A stretch of DNA of 64,000 bases, taken from assembly GCA_012837155.1 (NCBI GenBank), contig CP051546.1, forward strand, positions 2,545,699 through 2,609,698, given 5' to 3'. This document shows, piece after piece, positions 9,820 through 19,935 of this stretch. A program made the translations under genes and the position numbers. Position 1 is the first letter of the stretch; every line of letters begins with the position of its first letter. The notes beneath the pieces are model-generated. The model did no database searches, was not told the DNA's origin, and saw only the letters and a list, made by a program, of their open reading frames with translations. The stretch is from Flavobacterium sp. Its GTDB lineage: Bacteria > Bacteroidota > Bacteroidia > Flavobacteriales > Flavobacteriaceae.

Positions 9820-10999
9820 CCATTGACTAATACAGTTTAGTCCAAAAAGGAGATGAAACGATATATTCAAATTCACAGGTTTTCTTGACAATTTCATTAG
9901 TTAGTTTTTTCACCTCATTCTCTATGAAAGAACTTACCTCTTCTAGTGATTTGTGCAGTTTTCCAGTAAAAGCCCTTTTCATTCGCCACCATATTTTTTC
10001 TGAGGGATTGAGTTCTGGTGAATATGGTGGGATAAAAAGTAACGCTATGTTATTTGGAATGGTAAGGGTCTTTGATTTGTGAAATGCACCATTATCTAAG
10101 ATTATTATTTTAAATTCATCAGGTCTCTCTTTTGAAAATTCATTTAGGAATAGTTGAAAATTATTTGAATTGCAATGGGGTAATTCCAATTCAAAATGAT
10201 CTCCTGTAAATGGTGAATAAGCACCAAATAACCATGTGGCTTTGAATACTTGTTGAAAGACACATATCGGCTTAATTCCTTTTGCCGTTAAGGCTTTTCC
10301 GTTTCTAGTAAACATCCCGAACCGACTTTCATCTTGACAATACAAGTTTATTGTTTTAAATCCCCATCCTTTTTCGTTGTAGATGTTTTCACATTCTTTA
10401 CTGAAATTTTTTTAAAATCCTCAACCTTAATTTGGTCTTTCTTAACATGAATTTTTCTTGCGGTCTTTATTTTTGCCTTGAATTTTCTATAAACGTACCC
10501 TTTGAAAGTGCTGTAATTAGTTTGTTTCCCAAACTTTTCATCAAACCAAGCTAACAGTTCGACGTATCCAACAAACCCGTTTTCAGGATTAAACATCTGT
10601 TCTCTTAAAGCTTGCTCTTCTTCCAAAGTTATAACACTGGGCTTGTATCCTTTTTTAGAATGTCTTGTCAGTAGTTCAATCCCTCCATTAATATAGAGGT
10701 CGCGCCACGACTGAATACTATTATGATTAACCCCTATGGCTTGAGCAACCTCTCTTTTAGAAATTCCATTCAGTTCATTTTCTTTAAAAACAAGTAAAGC
10801 ATGTACTCTCTTTGCAATCATGGGGTTGCTCTTTTTTTGAATTTTTTTGAGCTCCGACAAGCTCTCCTTTATTGTAAATATTTTTGGTGACGACATATAT
10901 TTTCTTTCTTAAGCCAAATATACGATTTTTATATTTTAGTCCAATGTGAATAAAAAAAATGTTTCGAGTGTTTTTGGACTATTTTATAAAAATCAATGG
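9820..10999 (-). mobile_element. IS630-family insertion sequence B, 1180 bp, apparently complete
   Basis: The left end (CCATTGACTAAT...) and the reverse complement of the right end (CCATTGATTTTT...) form inverted repeats of about 29 bp that agree at both edges, including TAGTCCAAAAA. The element is flanked by TA at 9818-9819 and 11000-11001, the expected target duplication. It carries two overlapping minus-strand frames encoding one transposase and lies between the DUF4249 gene and thiN without breaking either. Confidence 0.85.
9827..10896 (-). CDS. IS630-family transposase in two frames (possible -1 frameshift)
   Basis: The first frame (10896 down to 10348) holds two DNA-binding helix-turn-helix segments (SKREVAQAIGVNHNSIQSWR near residues 62-81, then a winged-helix-like region). 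The second frame (ending 9827) holds the DDE_3 catalytic domain: Asp in LYCQDESRFGMF, Asp in IIILDNGAFHK, Glu in PPYSPELNPSEKIWW. The second frame is open upstream of its ATG and reads EKGWGFKTINLYCQDESRFG, the usual continuous protein, so the true fusion is made by a -1 shift at A5G-G (plus-strand 10368-10374). This is either programmed frameshifting, as in several IS families, or one of the many indels in this sequence. The joined protein would be about 350 residues, normal for IS630. Confidence 0.85.
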
Positions 11000-11166
11000 T
11001 ATTAAAACCCAAAAACTATTTTTTTTAATACTGTTTTGCTTTTTATTACTATCGGTCAACAAATAAAATGTGGATTAGTCTCGCCTACAGTTTTAAGCTC
11101 CTCTAGAAAAAACTTTATACCTTTACACAAAATACTAATTTCTAAATTCAAAACCCAAATCATAAA

Positions 11167-11829
11167 ATGTCCTCACATCATATCGTTCGCGACGACCAAG
11201 AACCAGCATTAATAATAGCCAACGGCGCTTCCTGCAATATGGAATTACTGGGTCAATTATTAGAATGGTCGCCTTTAGTCATTGTACTCGATTCTGCCAT
11301 GGAACGGGTTTTGGAATTGGGCATAAAAGTCGATGTTTTACTTGGCGATTTCGACCGAGGTTTTGACCCCAATTATTATAAAGAAAAGCAATTCCCATTA
11401 GAAATTGTCCACACACCAGACCAAAATAAAACAGATTTAGAGAAAGCATTCGATTATCTAATCGAAAGAAAAATTCCTGCTGTAAACGTGGTTTGGGCAA
11501 CAGGGAAACGTGCCGACCATACCATAACCAATATTACCAACATCACTCGGTACCGAGAGGTATTGAAAATTGTCGTTTTAGACGATCACTCTAAAATCTT
11601 TTTATTACCAAAAAAATTCGAAAAATGGTATCCCGCAAATACTCCCATTTCGCTAATTCCCATAGGAAACGTGACAGGAATTCACTCTAAAAACTTATTT
11701 TATCCCTTAGAAAATGATGCCCTGACCATTGGCTACAGAACCGGAAGCAGCAATCACGTAGCAACAGATGGATTGGTAAGTATAACACACAGCCATGGCG
11801 ATTTATTACTAATGGAATGCTGGGACTAA
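11167..11829 (+). CDS. thiN: Thiamine pyrophosphokinase (thiamine diphosphokinase)
   Basis: It transfers pyrophosphate from ATP to thiamine, giving the cofactor thiamine diphosphate in the cytoplasm. Family signatures are in order: LIIANGAS (near residue 16), VDVLLGDFDRG (near 55-65, the ATP/Mg site), HTPDQNKTDLEKAF (near 82-95), WATGKRADHTITNI (near 113-126), and the C-terminal thiamine-binding part GYRTGSSNHVATDGLVSITHSHGDLLLM. At 220 residues it is full length with no frameshift. It stands alone between an IS630 element and rlmF. Its product is the cofactor of KorB encoded 4 kb downstream, but there is no sign of shared regulation and no THI-box riboswitch is seen upstream. Confidence 0.9.
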   Translation: MSSHHIVRDDQEPALIIANGASCNMELLGQLLEWSPLVIVLDSAMERVLELGIKVDVLLGDFDRGFDPNYYKEKQFPLEIVHTPDQNKTDLEKAFDYLIERKIPAVNVVWATGKRADHTITNITNITRYREVLKIVVLDDHSKIFLLPKKFEKWYPANTPISLIPIGNVTGIHSKNLFYPLENDALTIGYRTGSSNHVATDGLVSITHSHGDLLLMECWD

Positions 11830-11955
11830 ATGATTTTGGGTTACAAAAGTTCTAGCCATCGTAAAATTAACACTCTTTTTTATTGACCAATACCAAATCT
11901 AGAATCGTTCATCATTCAGAAAATCCATTTTTATTAGGATTTCATTTTTTACAAC

Positions 11956-11963
11956 TATCTTTG
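11956..11963 (+). promoter_or_regulatory. -7 promoter element (TATCTTTG) close to rlmF start
   Basis: Exact TAnnTTTG match ending 7 bases before the rlmF ATG, which would give an mRNA with almost no leader. Confidence 0.5.
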
Positions 11964-11970
11964 CCCCGAA

Positions 11971-12928
11971 ATGGAAAGACTAAAACCAAAAACGATTACC
12001 GAAAAAACAAATTTACACCCTAGAAATCAACATCGATTAGGGTATCATTTTGAACAATTAATTGCAAATTACCCTGAGCTAAAAAGTTTTGTGTTTGTTA
12101 ATGAGCATAATCTAGAAACCATCGATTTTAGTAATCCCAAAGCTGTAAAAGCACTCAATGCCTCATTATTAATTACTGATTATAATATCAAAAACTGGGA
12201 TATTCCAGAAAATTATCTTTGTCCACCAATTCCTGGTCGAGTAGATTATATTCATTATGCCGCCGATTTACTAGCTTCAACTAATAGAGGAATAATCCCC
12301 AAAGGCGAAAACGTACAAGTATTAGACATTGGCATTGGTGCAAATTGTATTTATCCAATATTAGGAAACTCGGTTTATGACTGGTCTTTCGTTGGTACTG
12401 AAATTGATGAAAAAGCCATTCAAAATTGCAAAAAAATCATTGAAAATAATCCAAAACTAATGGATTTCATTAGTTTGCAATTACAAACCGAATCGCGTTT
12501 TATTTTCAAAAATATCATTACCCCCCGAGGATCATTTTGCGCTTACACTATGCAATCCTCCCTTTCATAATTCTCAGGAAGAGGCTACAAAGGGCTCTAT
12601 ACGCAAAGTCAATAACCTAGAAAACACAAGAACTAAAAAACCAGTTCTGAATTTTGGCGGACAAAACACTGAATTATGGTGTGATGGTGGTGAATTGGGT
12701 TTCATTACCCAAATGATTTTCGAAAGTGCTAAATACCCAATGCAATGCCTTTGGTTTACAACCTTGGTTTCTAAAAAAGAGAATCTTGCCAGTTTATACA
12801 AAACCCTAAACAAGGTCAACGTCGTCGAAGTAAAAACGATCGATATGGCACAAGGTCAGAAAACGAGTCGCATCTTAGCTTGGACTTTTCAGTCTGAAAC
12901 GCAGCAAAAAAACTGGAAATTTGACTAA
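11971..12928 (+). CDS. rlmF: 23S rRNA m6A1618 methyltransferase RlmF (one frameshift)
   Basis: It methylates N6 of adenine 1618 in 23S rRNA using S-adenosylmethionine. The N-terminus LHPRNQHRLGYHF, the block CPPIPGRVDYIHYAADLL (near residues 87-105), the SAM motif VLDIGIGANCIYPIL (near 122-136) and, in the second frame, the catalytic CNPPFHNSQEEA identify it. The frame breaks in the C-run at about 12523-12528; removing one base gives NIITPEDHFALTLCNPPF and carries on to LAWTFQSETQQKNWKF at 12928. The restored length is about 318 residues, typical for the family. It stands as a single gene with a promoter box just upstream. Confidence 0.9.
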
Positions 12929-12933
12929 GTAAG

Positions 12934-13015
12934 TGTCATAAAGTCAAATGAATCAATAGTAATAAAACTCATTTATAATCAGTAATTTATATATTTTTAT
13001 CAGATTTTAAAATAC
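12934..13015. repeat. Dispersed intergenic repeat, copy with TGTCATAAAGTCAAA core
   Basis: The segment opens with TGTCATAAAGTCAAATGAAT (12934-12953) and continues with a stretch (AATCAGTAATTTAT, TTTTATCAGATTTTAAAATAC) that aligns loosely with 59173-59265. The same core occurs inverted at 54922, 55103 and 55285, so this is a member of a repeat family found only between genes here. Confidence 0.65.
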
Positions 13016-13087
13016 GGCATTATACCATTGCTATAACTTAAATTACCCTATAATCATATTCGTATCATCACTTTTTTTTTTATAAAA

Positions 13088-13123
13088 AAAACCTACTCAA
13101 GATATAACTCTTGAATAGGTTTT
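13088..13123. terminator. Hairpin terminator between rlmF and korA
   Basis: A 14-bp stem (13088-13101 with 13110-13123; one mismatch) closes an 8-base loop and has a T-run on one side and an A-run on the other. It separates rlmF from the korA operon. Confidence 0.8.
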
Positions 13124-13317
13124 TCAACTTGCGAATATTCGTTAGTGATAACCATAGTCCAATTTTTAATATTAGTGTTTCTATGTAAATTTGAATATGT
13201 TATCATTACTTTTATATGATAAAAAATCATGTGCTTTTTTTTTACTATTGAAATTATATTTAACCTATTAATTCCTGACGTTTTAATCCATTTTTAAAAA
13301 TGTAATACCTTTAAATT

Positions 13318-15167
13318 ATGATTACTAGTAAGAAACTCCAACCTGAAATTCTCGAAGCCGTAGTTATTCGATTTGTAGGTGATTCAGGCGATGGAATGCA
13401 GTTAACAGGAACCCAGTTTTCTGACACTTCAGCCATGTTTGGCAACGATATTGCCACATTTCCAAACTATCCAGCCGAAATTAGAGCGCCTCAAGGGAGT
13501 TTGTATGGGGTTTCTGGTTTTCAGGTTCATATAGGAAGTATAGAAGTAAGCACTCCCGGAGATAGTGTAGATTTATTAGTCGCCATGAATCCCGCTGCTT
13601 TAAAAACCAACTTATATGCTTTAAAACCAGGACATACGCTAATCGTTGATATTGATTCGTTTACAAAAAAGAATTTAGAAAAAGCGGAATATGCCACAAA
13701 TCCATTAGAAGATGGAAGTCTTGAAAACTACAGAGTGATTGAAGTCGACATGACCTCACTAACTAAGGAAGCTTTGAAAGATGTTGTGGGACTAGACAAC
13801 AAATCGATTTCGAGAAGCAAAAATATGTTTTCCTTAGGAATGGTGTATTGGATGTATGATCGTTCTAAAGATTATACCATCGATTTTTTTAATAAAAAAT
13901 TCAAATCGCAACCTTCCTTAATTGAGGCAAACACTAAAGTATTGAATGCAGGCTATTATTTTGCCGAAACTTTAGAATTAATTCCAAATTCTTATACTAT
14001 TTCGCCAGCAAAAATGGAAGCTGGGACGTATCGAATTATTATGGGAAACACAGCGACTGCATGGGGATTTTTGGCCGCAGCCGAAAAATCAGGATTGGAG
14101 TTATTCTTGGGTTCTTATCCTATAACTCCCGCCACAGATATTTTACATGAACTCGTAAAACACAAACATTTTGGCGTAAAAGCCTTCCAAGCCGAAGATG
14201 AAATTGCAGGAATAACATCGGCGATTGGTGCCGCATTTGCAGGCGACTTAGCCATTACGACAACTTCGGGACCCGGTTTAGCCCTAAAGGCGAAGCCATT
14301 GGTTTAGCCATAATGACTGAACTCCCTTTAGTAATTGTCGATGTGCAACGTGGTGGTCCTTCAACAGGATTGCCTACAAAAACAGAACAATCTGATTTGC
14401 TTCAGGCGATGTACGGACGAAATGGCGAAAGCCCATTAATTGTGATAGCGGCAAGTACTCCTGCAAACTGTTTTAATTTTGCTTATGAAGCGGCAAGACT
14501 TGCACTAGAACACATGACTCCCGTTATTTTATTGACCGATGGCTATATCGCAAACGGTTCTGCTCCTTGGAAAATTAAAACCGTGGCCGAAATGCCAGAC
14601 ATCAAAAATAATAGGGTTACAGAAGTCAAAGAAAATTGGCATCCCTATGATAGAAACGAAAAAACACTTGCCCGAAATTGGGCAATTCCAGGAACTCCAG
14701 GATTAGAACATCGAATTGGTGGTTTAGAAAAAGATGCGGTCACAGGAAATATTTCTTATGAACCTTCAAACCACGAAACCATGACCCGCATTAGAGCAGA
14801 AAAAATTGACAAGGTTAAATTTAATATTCCAGATATAGAAACTGAATTTGCCAGCGAAGGCGATTTATTAATCATTGGCTGGGGCGGAACTTATGGCTCT
14901 TTGCACTCCGCCATAAAACAAATGAATGGAGAAGGATATAAAAATATTGGTTATGCTCATTTCAATTATATTAATCCAATGCCAAAAAACACGGAGGCTA
15001 TTTTATCTAAATTCAAAAAAATTCTTGTTTGCGAATTAAACTCAGGTCAATTTGCAAGTATTTTAAAAATTAAACACAGTAAATTTGAATTTTTACAATT
15101 CAATAAAGTCCAAGGATTGCCATTTGCTAACGATGATTTGATTCAAAAATTTAAAGAACTAGTATAA
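13318..15167 (+). CDS. korA: 2-oxoglutarate:ferredoxin oxidoreductase, alpha/gamma fused subunit (one frameshift)
   Basis: With KorB it oxidatively decarboxylates a 2-oxoacid, most likely 2-oxoglutarate, to the acyl-CoA and reduces ferredoxin. The N-terminal third is the gamma domain (VIRFVGDSGDGMQLTGTQFS near residues 17-36; FPNYPAEIRAPQGSLYGVSG). From about residue 235 comes the alpha domain (GNTATAWGFLAAAE, GSYPITPATDILHEL, FQAEDEIAGI, TTTSGPGLALK). The frame breaks at 14285-14291; one inserted base gives GPGLALKGEAIGLAIMTELP and the second part runs to 15167, ending with the domain II fold (LLIIGWGGTYGSLHSA). The restored length is about 616 residues, as in the fused KorA type. It is followed after 2 bases by korB. 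Substrate choice among 2-oxoacids is inferred from family. Confidence 0.92.
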
Positions 15168-15169
15168 TT

Positions 15170-16183
15170 ATGGAAACTACTGCTGAAAAAAAATATACTG
15201 CTAAAGATTTTACAAGCGATCAAGAAGTAAGATGGTGCCCAGGTTGCGATGATTACGTAATTTTACGTACCATGCAAAAAATCCTTCCTGAAATGGGTGT
15301 TGCCAGAGAAGACGTGGTTTTTGTTTCTGGTATTGGGTGTTCTTCTCGTTTTCCGTATTATATCAATTCTTATGGAATTCACAGCATTCATGGTAGAGCT
15401 CCCGGAATTGCTTCGGGTGTAAAACTGGCAAATCCTAACTTAAGCGTTTGGATTGCAACTGGCGATGGCGATGCAATGGCCATTGGTGGCAATCATTTCA
15501 TTCACGTTTTGCGTAGAAATATTGATTTGAATATCATTCTTTTCAACAACGAAATTTATGGTTTAACCAAAGGACAGTTTTCTCCAACTTCTTTAATTGG
15601 TCAAAAAACAAAATCCTCTCCTTACGGAAATACACAACCTCCTTTTTCTCCTGGCGAATTAGCATTGGGTGCTCAAGCTCGATTTTTTGCAAGAGTTGGA
15701 GGCGGAAGTCCAAAAGAAATGGGACAAATTTTTATGGAAGCCCATCAATTTAAAGGAACTTCTTTAATCGAAATTTTGCAAAACTGCGTTATTTTTAATG
15801 ATGGATGCTTCAATCACATTACTGATAAAGAAGTTAAAGAGGACAAACAAATCTATCTGGAACACGGAAAACCAATGATTTTTGGAAAAAACAGAGACAA
15901 AGGTTTGGTTTTAAATGGGCTAAAATTAGAAGTGGTAACTATTGGCGAAAACGGAATTACGCAGGAAGATTTATTGGTACACAATGCCAAAGAAAAAGAT
16001 CCAACGCTTCATTATATGTTAGTTCGATTAGGAACACCATTAGCAACAGGAGTGATACGAAGTTATGATGATGTCACTTTAGAAGAAAGAGAAAAAGCAT
16101 TGACTGCTCAAGTAAAAGCAAATTCTTCTTTCACTAAAACCGATGATTTGTTCTTCTCGGGAGAAATTTATGAAGTAAAATAA
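15170..16183 (+). CDS. korB: 2-oxoglutarate:ferredoxin oxidoreductase, beta subunit
   Basis: It is the thiamine-diphosphate-binding subunit. It has the N-terminal cysteine pair WCPGCDDYVILR (near residues 22-33), VSGIGCSSRFPYY (near 53-65), HGRAPGIASGVKLANP, the Mg-ThDP motif ATGDGDAMAIGGNHF (near 100-114) and the NNEIYGLTKGQFSPTS element. At 337 residues the gene is intact. It lies 2 bases after korA and 102 bases before nuoA, in the same direction. The reaction delivers two electrons at low potential to ferredoxin, which matters because the complex I operon beginning next lacks the NADH-oxidising subunits. Confidence 0.93.
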   Translation: METTAEKKYTAKDFTSDQEVRWCPGCDDYVILRTMQKILPEMGVAREDVVFVSGIGCSSRFPYYINSYGIHSIHGRAPGIASGVKLANPNLSVWIATGDGDAMAIGGNHFIHVLRRNIDLNIILFNNEIYGLTKGQFSPTSLIGQKTKSSPYGNTQPPFSPGELALGAQARFFARVGGGSPKEMGQIFMEAHQFKGTSLIEILQNCVIFNDGCFNHITDKEVKEDKQIYLEHGKPMIFGKNRDKGLVLNGLKLEVVTIGENGITQEDLLVHNAKEKDPTLHYMLVRLGTPLATGVIRSYDDVTLEEREKALTAQVKANSSFTKTDDLFFSGEIYEVK

Positions 16184-16237
16184 AAATAATTTAATAGTAA
16201 AATTTATTGTCCTATGGGATAAGTAGATTTATTAATG

Positions 16238-16245
16238 TAAATTTG
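16238..16245 (+). promoter_or_regulatory. -7 promoter element (TAAATTTG) upstream of nuoA
   Basis: Exact TAnnTTTG match 40 bases before the nuoA ATG, so the nuo genes can be transcribed apart from korAB. No clear -33 element at normal spacing. Confidence 0.5.
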
Positions 16246-16285
16246 CGGCATATTCCAAAAAAAATTAAAAATAAAACCAATCAAT

Positions 16286-16636
16286 ATGGGTTCAGAAGCA
16301 ATCATAGTTTTCTTGTTAGCAGGTATTGTTTTAGTTGCTGGCGCAAACTTTCTCTCCAATGTAATTTCTCCAAAATCAGACAATTCGCAAAAACGGGAGC
16401 CGTATGAAAGTGGGATGACCACCATTGGTCCCACTTGGGTTCAGTTCAAAGTGGGCTACTACTTATACGCCATTTTATTCTTGGTTTTTGATGTCGAAGT
16501 AGCCTTTTTGATTCCTTGGGCAGTAGTTTTCAAAGAAATTGGAATAGTCGCCTTTTACGAAATCATCATATTTCTAGTCATATTAGGTTTAGGTTTAGCC
16601 TACGCTTGGAAAAAAGAAGCATTAAAATGGGAATAA
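16286..16636 (+). CDS. nuoA: Complex I subunit NuoA
   Basis: This is a membrane subunit of proton-translocating NADH:quinone oxidoreductase (complex I). At 116 residues it has three predicted membrane helices (about 5-25, 58-80 and 88-108). The conserved family stretch [41 protein letters not shown] is recognisable in pieces: [21 protein letters not shown] and AFLIPWA. The acidic FDVE in the second helix is typical of NuoA/ND3. It overlaps the start of nuoB by 10 bases, showing translational coupling. Confidence 0.92.
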   Translation: MGSEAIIVFLLAGIVLVAGANFLSNVISPKSDNSQKREPYESGMTTIGPTWVQFKVGYYLYAILFLVFDVEVAFLIPWAVVFKEIGIVAFYEIIIFLVILGLGLAYAWKKEALKWE

Positions 16637-17187
16637 ATAACACACCAGAAATACCGGCAGATTTTCCAGGAAAAGTAATTCCAGCAGGAAATGGAGCCAA
16701 TGTAATTGTTACCTCTTTAGATCAAATTATTAATTGGGGTCGGGCAAATTCGCTTTGGTCACTTTACTTCGGAACCAGTTGTTGTGCTATCGAAATGATG
16801 CAAACGGGAGCGGCAAAACACGATTATTCAAGATTTGGATTCGAAGTAGCGCGCCCTTCGCCAAGACAAGCCGATTTAATCATCATAGCGGGAACCATCG
16901 TCAATAAAATGGCTCCGGTTTTACGTCGTTTGTATGATCAAATGGCGGAACCAAAATACGTAATCGCTATGGGAGCTTGCGCCATTTCTGGCGGTCCGTT
17001 TTTTTACAATTCTTATTCTGTTGTAAAAGGTGCGGATCACGTTATCCCTGTAGATGTTTACGTTCCCGGCTGTCCGCCACGCCCCGAAGCCTTGCTCGAA
17101 GGAATGTTGATGCTTCAAAACAAAATAAGGACGGAAAGTATGAAAAATAAAGTATTCCCTATCGACGGGTTCGACGAAGGACTCTAA
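16627..17187 (+). CDS. nuoB: Complex I subunit NuoB (N2 iron-sulfur cluster)
   Basis: It carries the terminal [4Fe-4S] cluster N2 that passes electrons to quinone. The start [15 protein letters not shown] at 16627 overlaps the nuoA end; the longer frame from 16516 would read through nuoA and is not used. The cluster ligands are seen as tandem Cys in [13 protein letters not shown] (near residues 48-60), Cys in [12 protein letters not shown] (near 117) and Cys in [16 protein letters not shown] (near 147). At 186 residues it is intact and of normal length. All N2 ligands are present, so the core of the complex should be functional. Confidence 0.94.
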   Translation: MGINNTPEIPADFPGKVIPAGNGANVIVTSLDQIINWGRANSLWSLYFGTSCCAIEMMQTGAAKHDYSRFGFEVARPSPRQADLIIIAGTIVNKMAPVLRRLYDQMAEPKYVIAMGACAISGGPFFYNSYSVVKGADHVIPVDVYVPGCPPRPEALLEGMLMLQNKIRTESMKNKVFPIDGFDEGL

Positions 17188-17234
17188 AAGTGCGAGAATA
17201 GAAATACGAGGTAAAAAGTGATGTCACTTTCAGC

Positions 17235-17269
17235 CTCTAACTTCTAACTTCTAACCTCTAACCTCTAAC
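17235..17269. repeat. Five tandem heptamers YTCTAAC before nuoC
   Basis: Units CTCTAAC, TTCTAAC, TTCTAAC, CTCTAAC, CTCTAAC follow one another without a gap and end 6 bases before the nuoC ATG. A short hairpin AAAGTGA-TG-TCACTTT (17215-17230) lies immediately upstream. Together they fill the 88-base nuoB-nuoC gap, the longest inside the nuo operon. Confidence 0.85.
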
Positions 17270-17275
17270 TTAACA

Positions 17276-17737
17276 ATGACAAACGAAGCCTTACAAAGTA
17301 TAATAAGTAACTGGATTCCCGAATTAGAATTTACTGAGGAAAAATCCCAATTTTTAACTATCACAGTTCCACCCGAGCAACTCTACTCATTAATGTCTCA
17401 ATTAAAAACCAATTCTGAAACGAATTTTGATTATTTGTTTTGTTTAAGCGGCGTAGATTGGGGAACAACTTTAGGAGTAGTTTATCATTTAGAATCTACC
17501 ACTTACAGACATACCATCGTAATAAAAGTAAAAACAGAAGACCGGGAAAACCCCACATTTGATAGCGTTTGCGATATTTGGCGCACAGCCGAATTTCATG
17601 AACGAGAAGTTTTTGATTTCTTCGGAATAAAATTCAATAATCATCCCAATTTAAAAAGACTCTTTTTAACCGAAGAATGGGATGGTTTTCCGCTTAGAAA
17701 AGATTATGTAGACGAAATTAATATGGTTATCAAATAA
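17276..17737 (+). CDS. nuoC: Complex I subunit NuoC (30-kDa)
   Basis: It is the peripheral-arm 30-kDa subunit that packs against NuoD. Family features are FDYLFCLSGVDWG (near residues 50-62), IVIKVKTEDRENPTFDSV, WRTAEFHEREVFDFFGIKF (near 101-119), and the C-terminal signature HPNLKRLFLTEEWDGFPLRKDY. At 153 residues it is intact, and NuoC and NuoD are separate genes here rather than fused as in enterobacteria. The start is preceded by the YTCTAAC heptamer array, with no Shine-Dalgarno sequence. Confidence 0.92.
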   Translation: MTNEALQSIISNWIPELEFTEEKSQFLTITVPPEQLYSLMSQLKTNSETNFDYLFCLSGVDWGTTLGVVYHLESTTYRHTIVIKVKTEDRENPTFDSVCDIWRTAEFHEREVFDFFGIKFNNHPNLKRLFLTEEWDGFPLRKDYVDEINMVIK

Positions 17738-17743
17738 GCAAAA

Positions 17744-18866
17744 ATGGATACAACGACCATAACCAACAACTTTAAATCCGAAGAATATTTCATTAATATG
17801 GGACCGCAACACCCAGCAACACACGGTGTTTTGCGTTTGCTCTTGACCATCGACGGTGAAATAATCAAAAAAGTAGAACCTGATTTAGGCTACATTCATC
17901 GGTCTATCGAAAAAATGTGTGAACGCGACAGCTACCAACAAATCGTGCATTTGACTGATCGAATGGATTATTTATCTTCCCATATCAATAATGAAGCCGT
18001 TTGCCTTGCCGTTGAAGGTGCGCTTAAACTTGAAGTTCCGGAACGTGTAAAAGTGATTCGAACCATCATTGCCGAATTGACCCGAATTGCTTCTCACACT
18101 TTGTGGTGGGGTGTTATGGGAATGGACGTTGGTGCTTTGACTACTTATTTTTATGGTTTTAGAGATCGGGAGATGATTAACGATATTTTCGAAGAAACCT
18201 GCGGTGCTCGTTTGACCATGAACTACAACATTCCTGGGGGATTAATGTTTGACATTCATCCGAATTTTGTAAACCGTACCAAAGAATTTATTGCTCATTT
18301 TAAAACAAAGTTACCTGAATATGACACGCTTTTGACTGGAAATATTATTTTTCAAAAAAGGATGAAAGGTGTTGGGATTTTATCCAAAGAAGATGCGATT
18401 TCTTTTGGTGCCTCAGGGCCTGTGGGTCGGGCTTCGGGCTATTCGTGCGATGTGAGAAAACACCATCCGTATAGCGCGTATGACCGAGTAAAATTTAACG
18501 AAGTGATAAAAACAGAAGGCGATACCTTTGCCCGTTACCAAGTTAGAATTCAAGAAATGTGGGAATCCTTGTCGATAATCGAGCAATTAATTGACAACAT
18601 TCCGGAGGGAGATTTTAAAAACAACTACCAATGTCGTAATCAAATTGCCCGAAGGAGAATACTATCAAAGAGTAGAAACCGCCAGAGGCGAATTGGGAGT
18701 TTATATCATCAGTACAGGAACAAAAAATCCGTACCGTCTCAAATTTCGTTCGCCCGGATTTTCGAATTTATCTTTGTTAAATCATATCGCCGTTGGTGGA
18801 AAAATTGGAGATTTGGTAGCAACCATGGCAACCTTAGATCTTGTAATTCCTGATATTGACCGATAA
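17744..18866 (+). CDS. nuoD: Complex I subunit NuoD (49-kDa; one frameshift)
   Basis: This 49-kDa subunit lines the quinone-binding pocket together with NuoB. The sequence shows INMGPQHPATHGVLRLLLTIDGE (near residues 17-39), with the quinone-pocket His in HPATHG. It also has GYIHRSIEKMCE, LTDRMDYLS and ASGPVGRASGYSCDVRKHHPYSAY. The frame breaks in the A-run near 18616-18622; one base less gives GDFKTTTNVVIKLPEGEYYQR and the usual end GDLVATMATLDLVIPDIDR at 18866. Restored length is about 374 residues. The next gene is nuoH after only 10 bases, so no space exists for nuoE, nuoF and nuoG, which in the classic operon lie exactly here. Confidence 0.93.
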
Positions 18867-18876
18867 AATTAATTTT

Positions 18877-19930
18877 ATGAACATCACAAAAAATATTCAC
18901 GAATGGCTATTCAGCCTAATGCCAGAAACCACAGCAAGCATCGTAGAAATGGTGTTAATTGCCTTGGTTTATTTGGCTATTTTTGCCGTGGCTGGTTTGT
19001 ATTTGGTTTTACTCGAAAGAAGAGTAGCCGCTTGGTTTCAATTGCGACTGGGACCAAATAGAGTGGGTTATCAAGGTTTATTACAAACTATGGCCGATGC
19101 TATAAAATTGGTTTCGAAAGAGTTAACTGGAACGATAAAAGCCGACAAATTCTTGTACAATCTAGCGCCTTATTTTGTCATTGTTTCGGCTTTAATGGCA
19201 CTGTCCCTCTTCCCTTTTTCGAAAGAATTTCAAGCTTTTGACATTAATATTGGTATTTTCTTTTTAGTAGCCATTTCCTCTATTGGTGTTATCGGAATAT
19301 TATTGGCCGGTTGGAGCAGCAACAATAAATTTGCTATGATTGGCGCCATGCGAAGCGGAGTTCAAACGATTAGTTATGAGCTGTCTGTTGGATTATCATT
19401 ATTGACAATGGTCTTAATGACAGGTTCATTACAACTTTCGGAAATTATCGAAGTTCAAAAACACGGCTGGCTCATTGTTCAAGGACACATTCCTGCTATT
19501 ATCGCTTTTTGTATCTACATGATTGCTGGAACTGCCGAAACAAACCGAGCTCCTTTTGACTTGGTCGAAGCCGAATCAGAATTGGGTGCTGGTTTCCACA
19601 CAGAATATTCGGGAATGAAGTTTGCCTATTTCTTTTTGGCAGAAATTTATCAATATGTTCATCATCGCAGCAATCGCAACAACACTATTCTTCGGCGGAT
19701 ATTTATCTCCATTCGGAATAACCGAATCCATTCCTATTCTAGGCGTCTTTTGGTTTTTAGCAAAAACATTGGTATTAATATTCTTGATGATGTGGTTCCG
19801 ATGGACGTTTCCAAGATTAAGAATCGACCAGCTTTTAGTATTAGAATGGAAATACCTACTCCCACTAAATTTGCTTAACTTGGTATTGATGGCATTAATC
19901 GTTTTGCTTAAATTAACCATTCATTTTTAA
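18877..19930 (+). CDS. nuoH: Complex I subunit NuoH (one frameshift)
   Basis: This membrane subunit joins the membrane arm to the quinone site. The start [12 protein letters not shown] at 18877 is taken because it lies just after the nuoD stop. It has about eight membrane helices and the family signatures [20 protein letters not shown] (near residues 42-61) and [20 protein letters not shown] (near 215-234). The frame breaks near 19640-19645; removing one A gives [22 protein letters not shown] and the gene runs to 19930, ending in the last two helices. Restored length is about 350 residues. Confidence 0.92.
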
Positions 19931-19935
19931 AAATT

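Noticed and set aside
11030-11166. Thiamine riboswitch upstream of thiN
   Set aside because: No CTGAGA or ACCTGATCTGGAT-like THI-box core is seen in the stretch before the gene.
16516-16626. Upstream start for nuoB
   Set aside because: It would lie within nuoA in another frame; the ATG at 16627 gives the conserved N-terminus.
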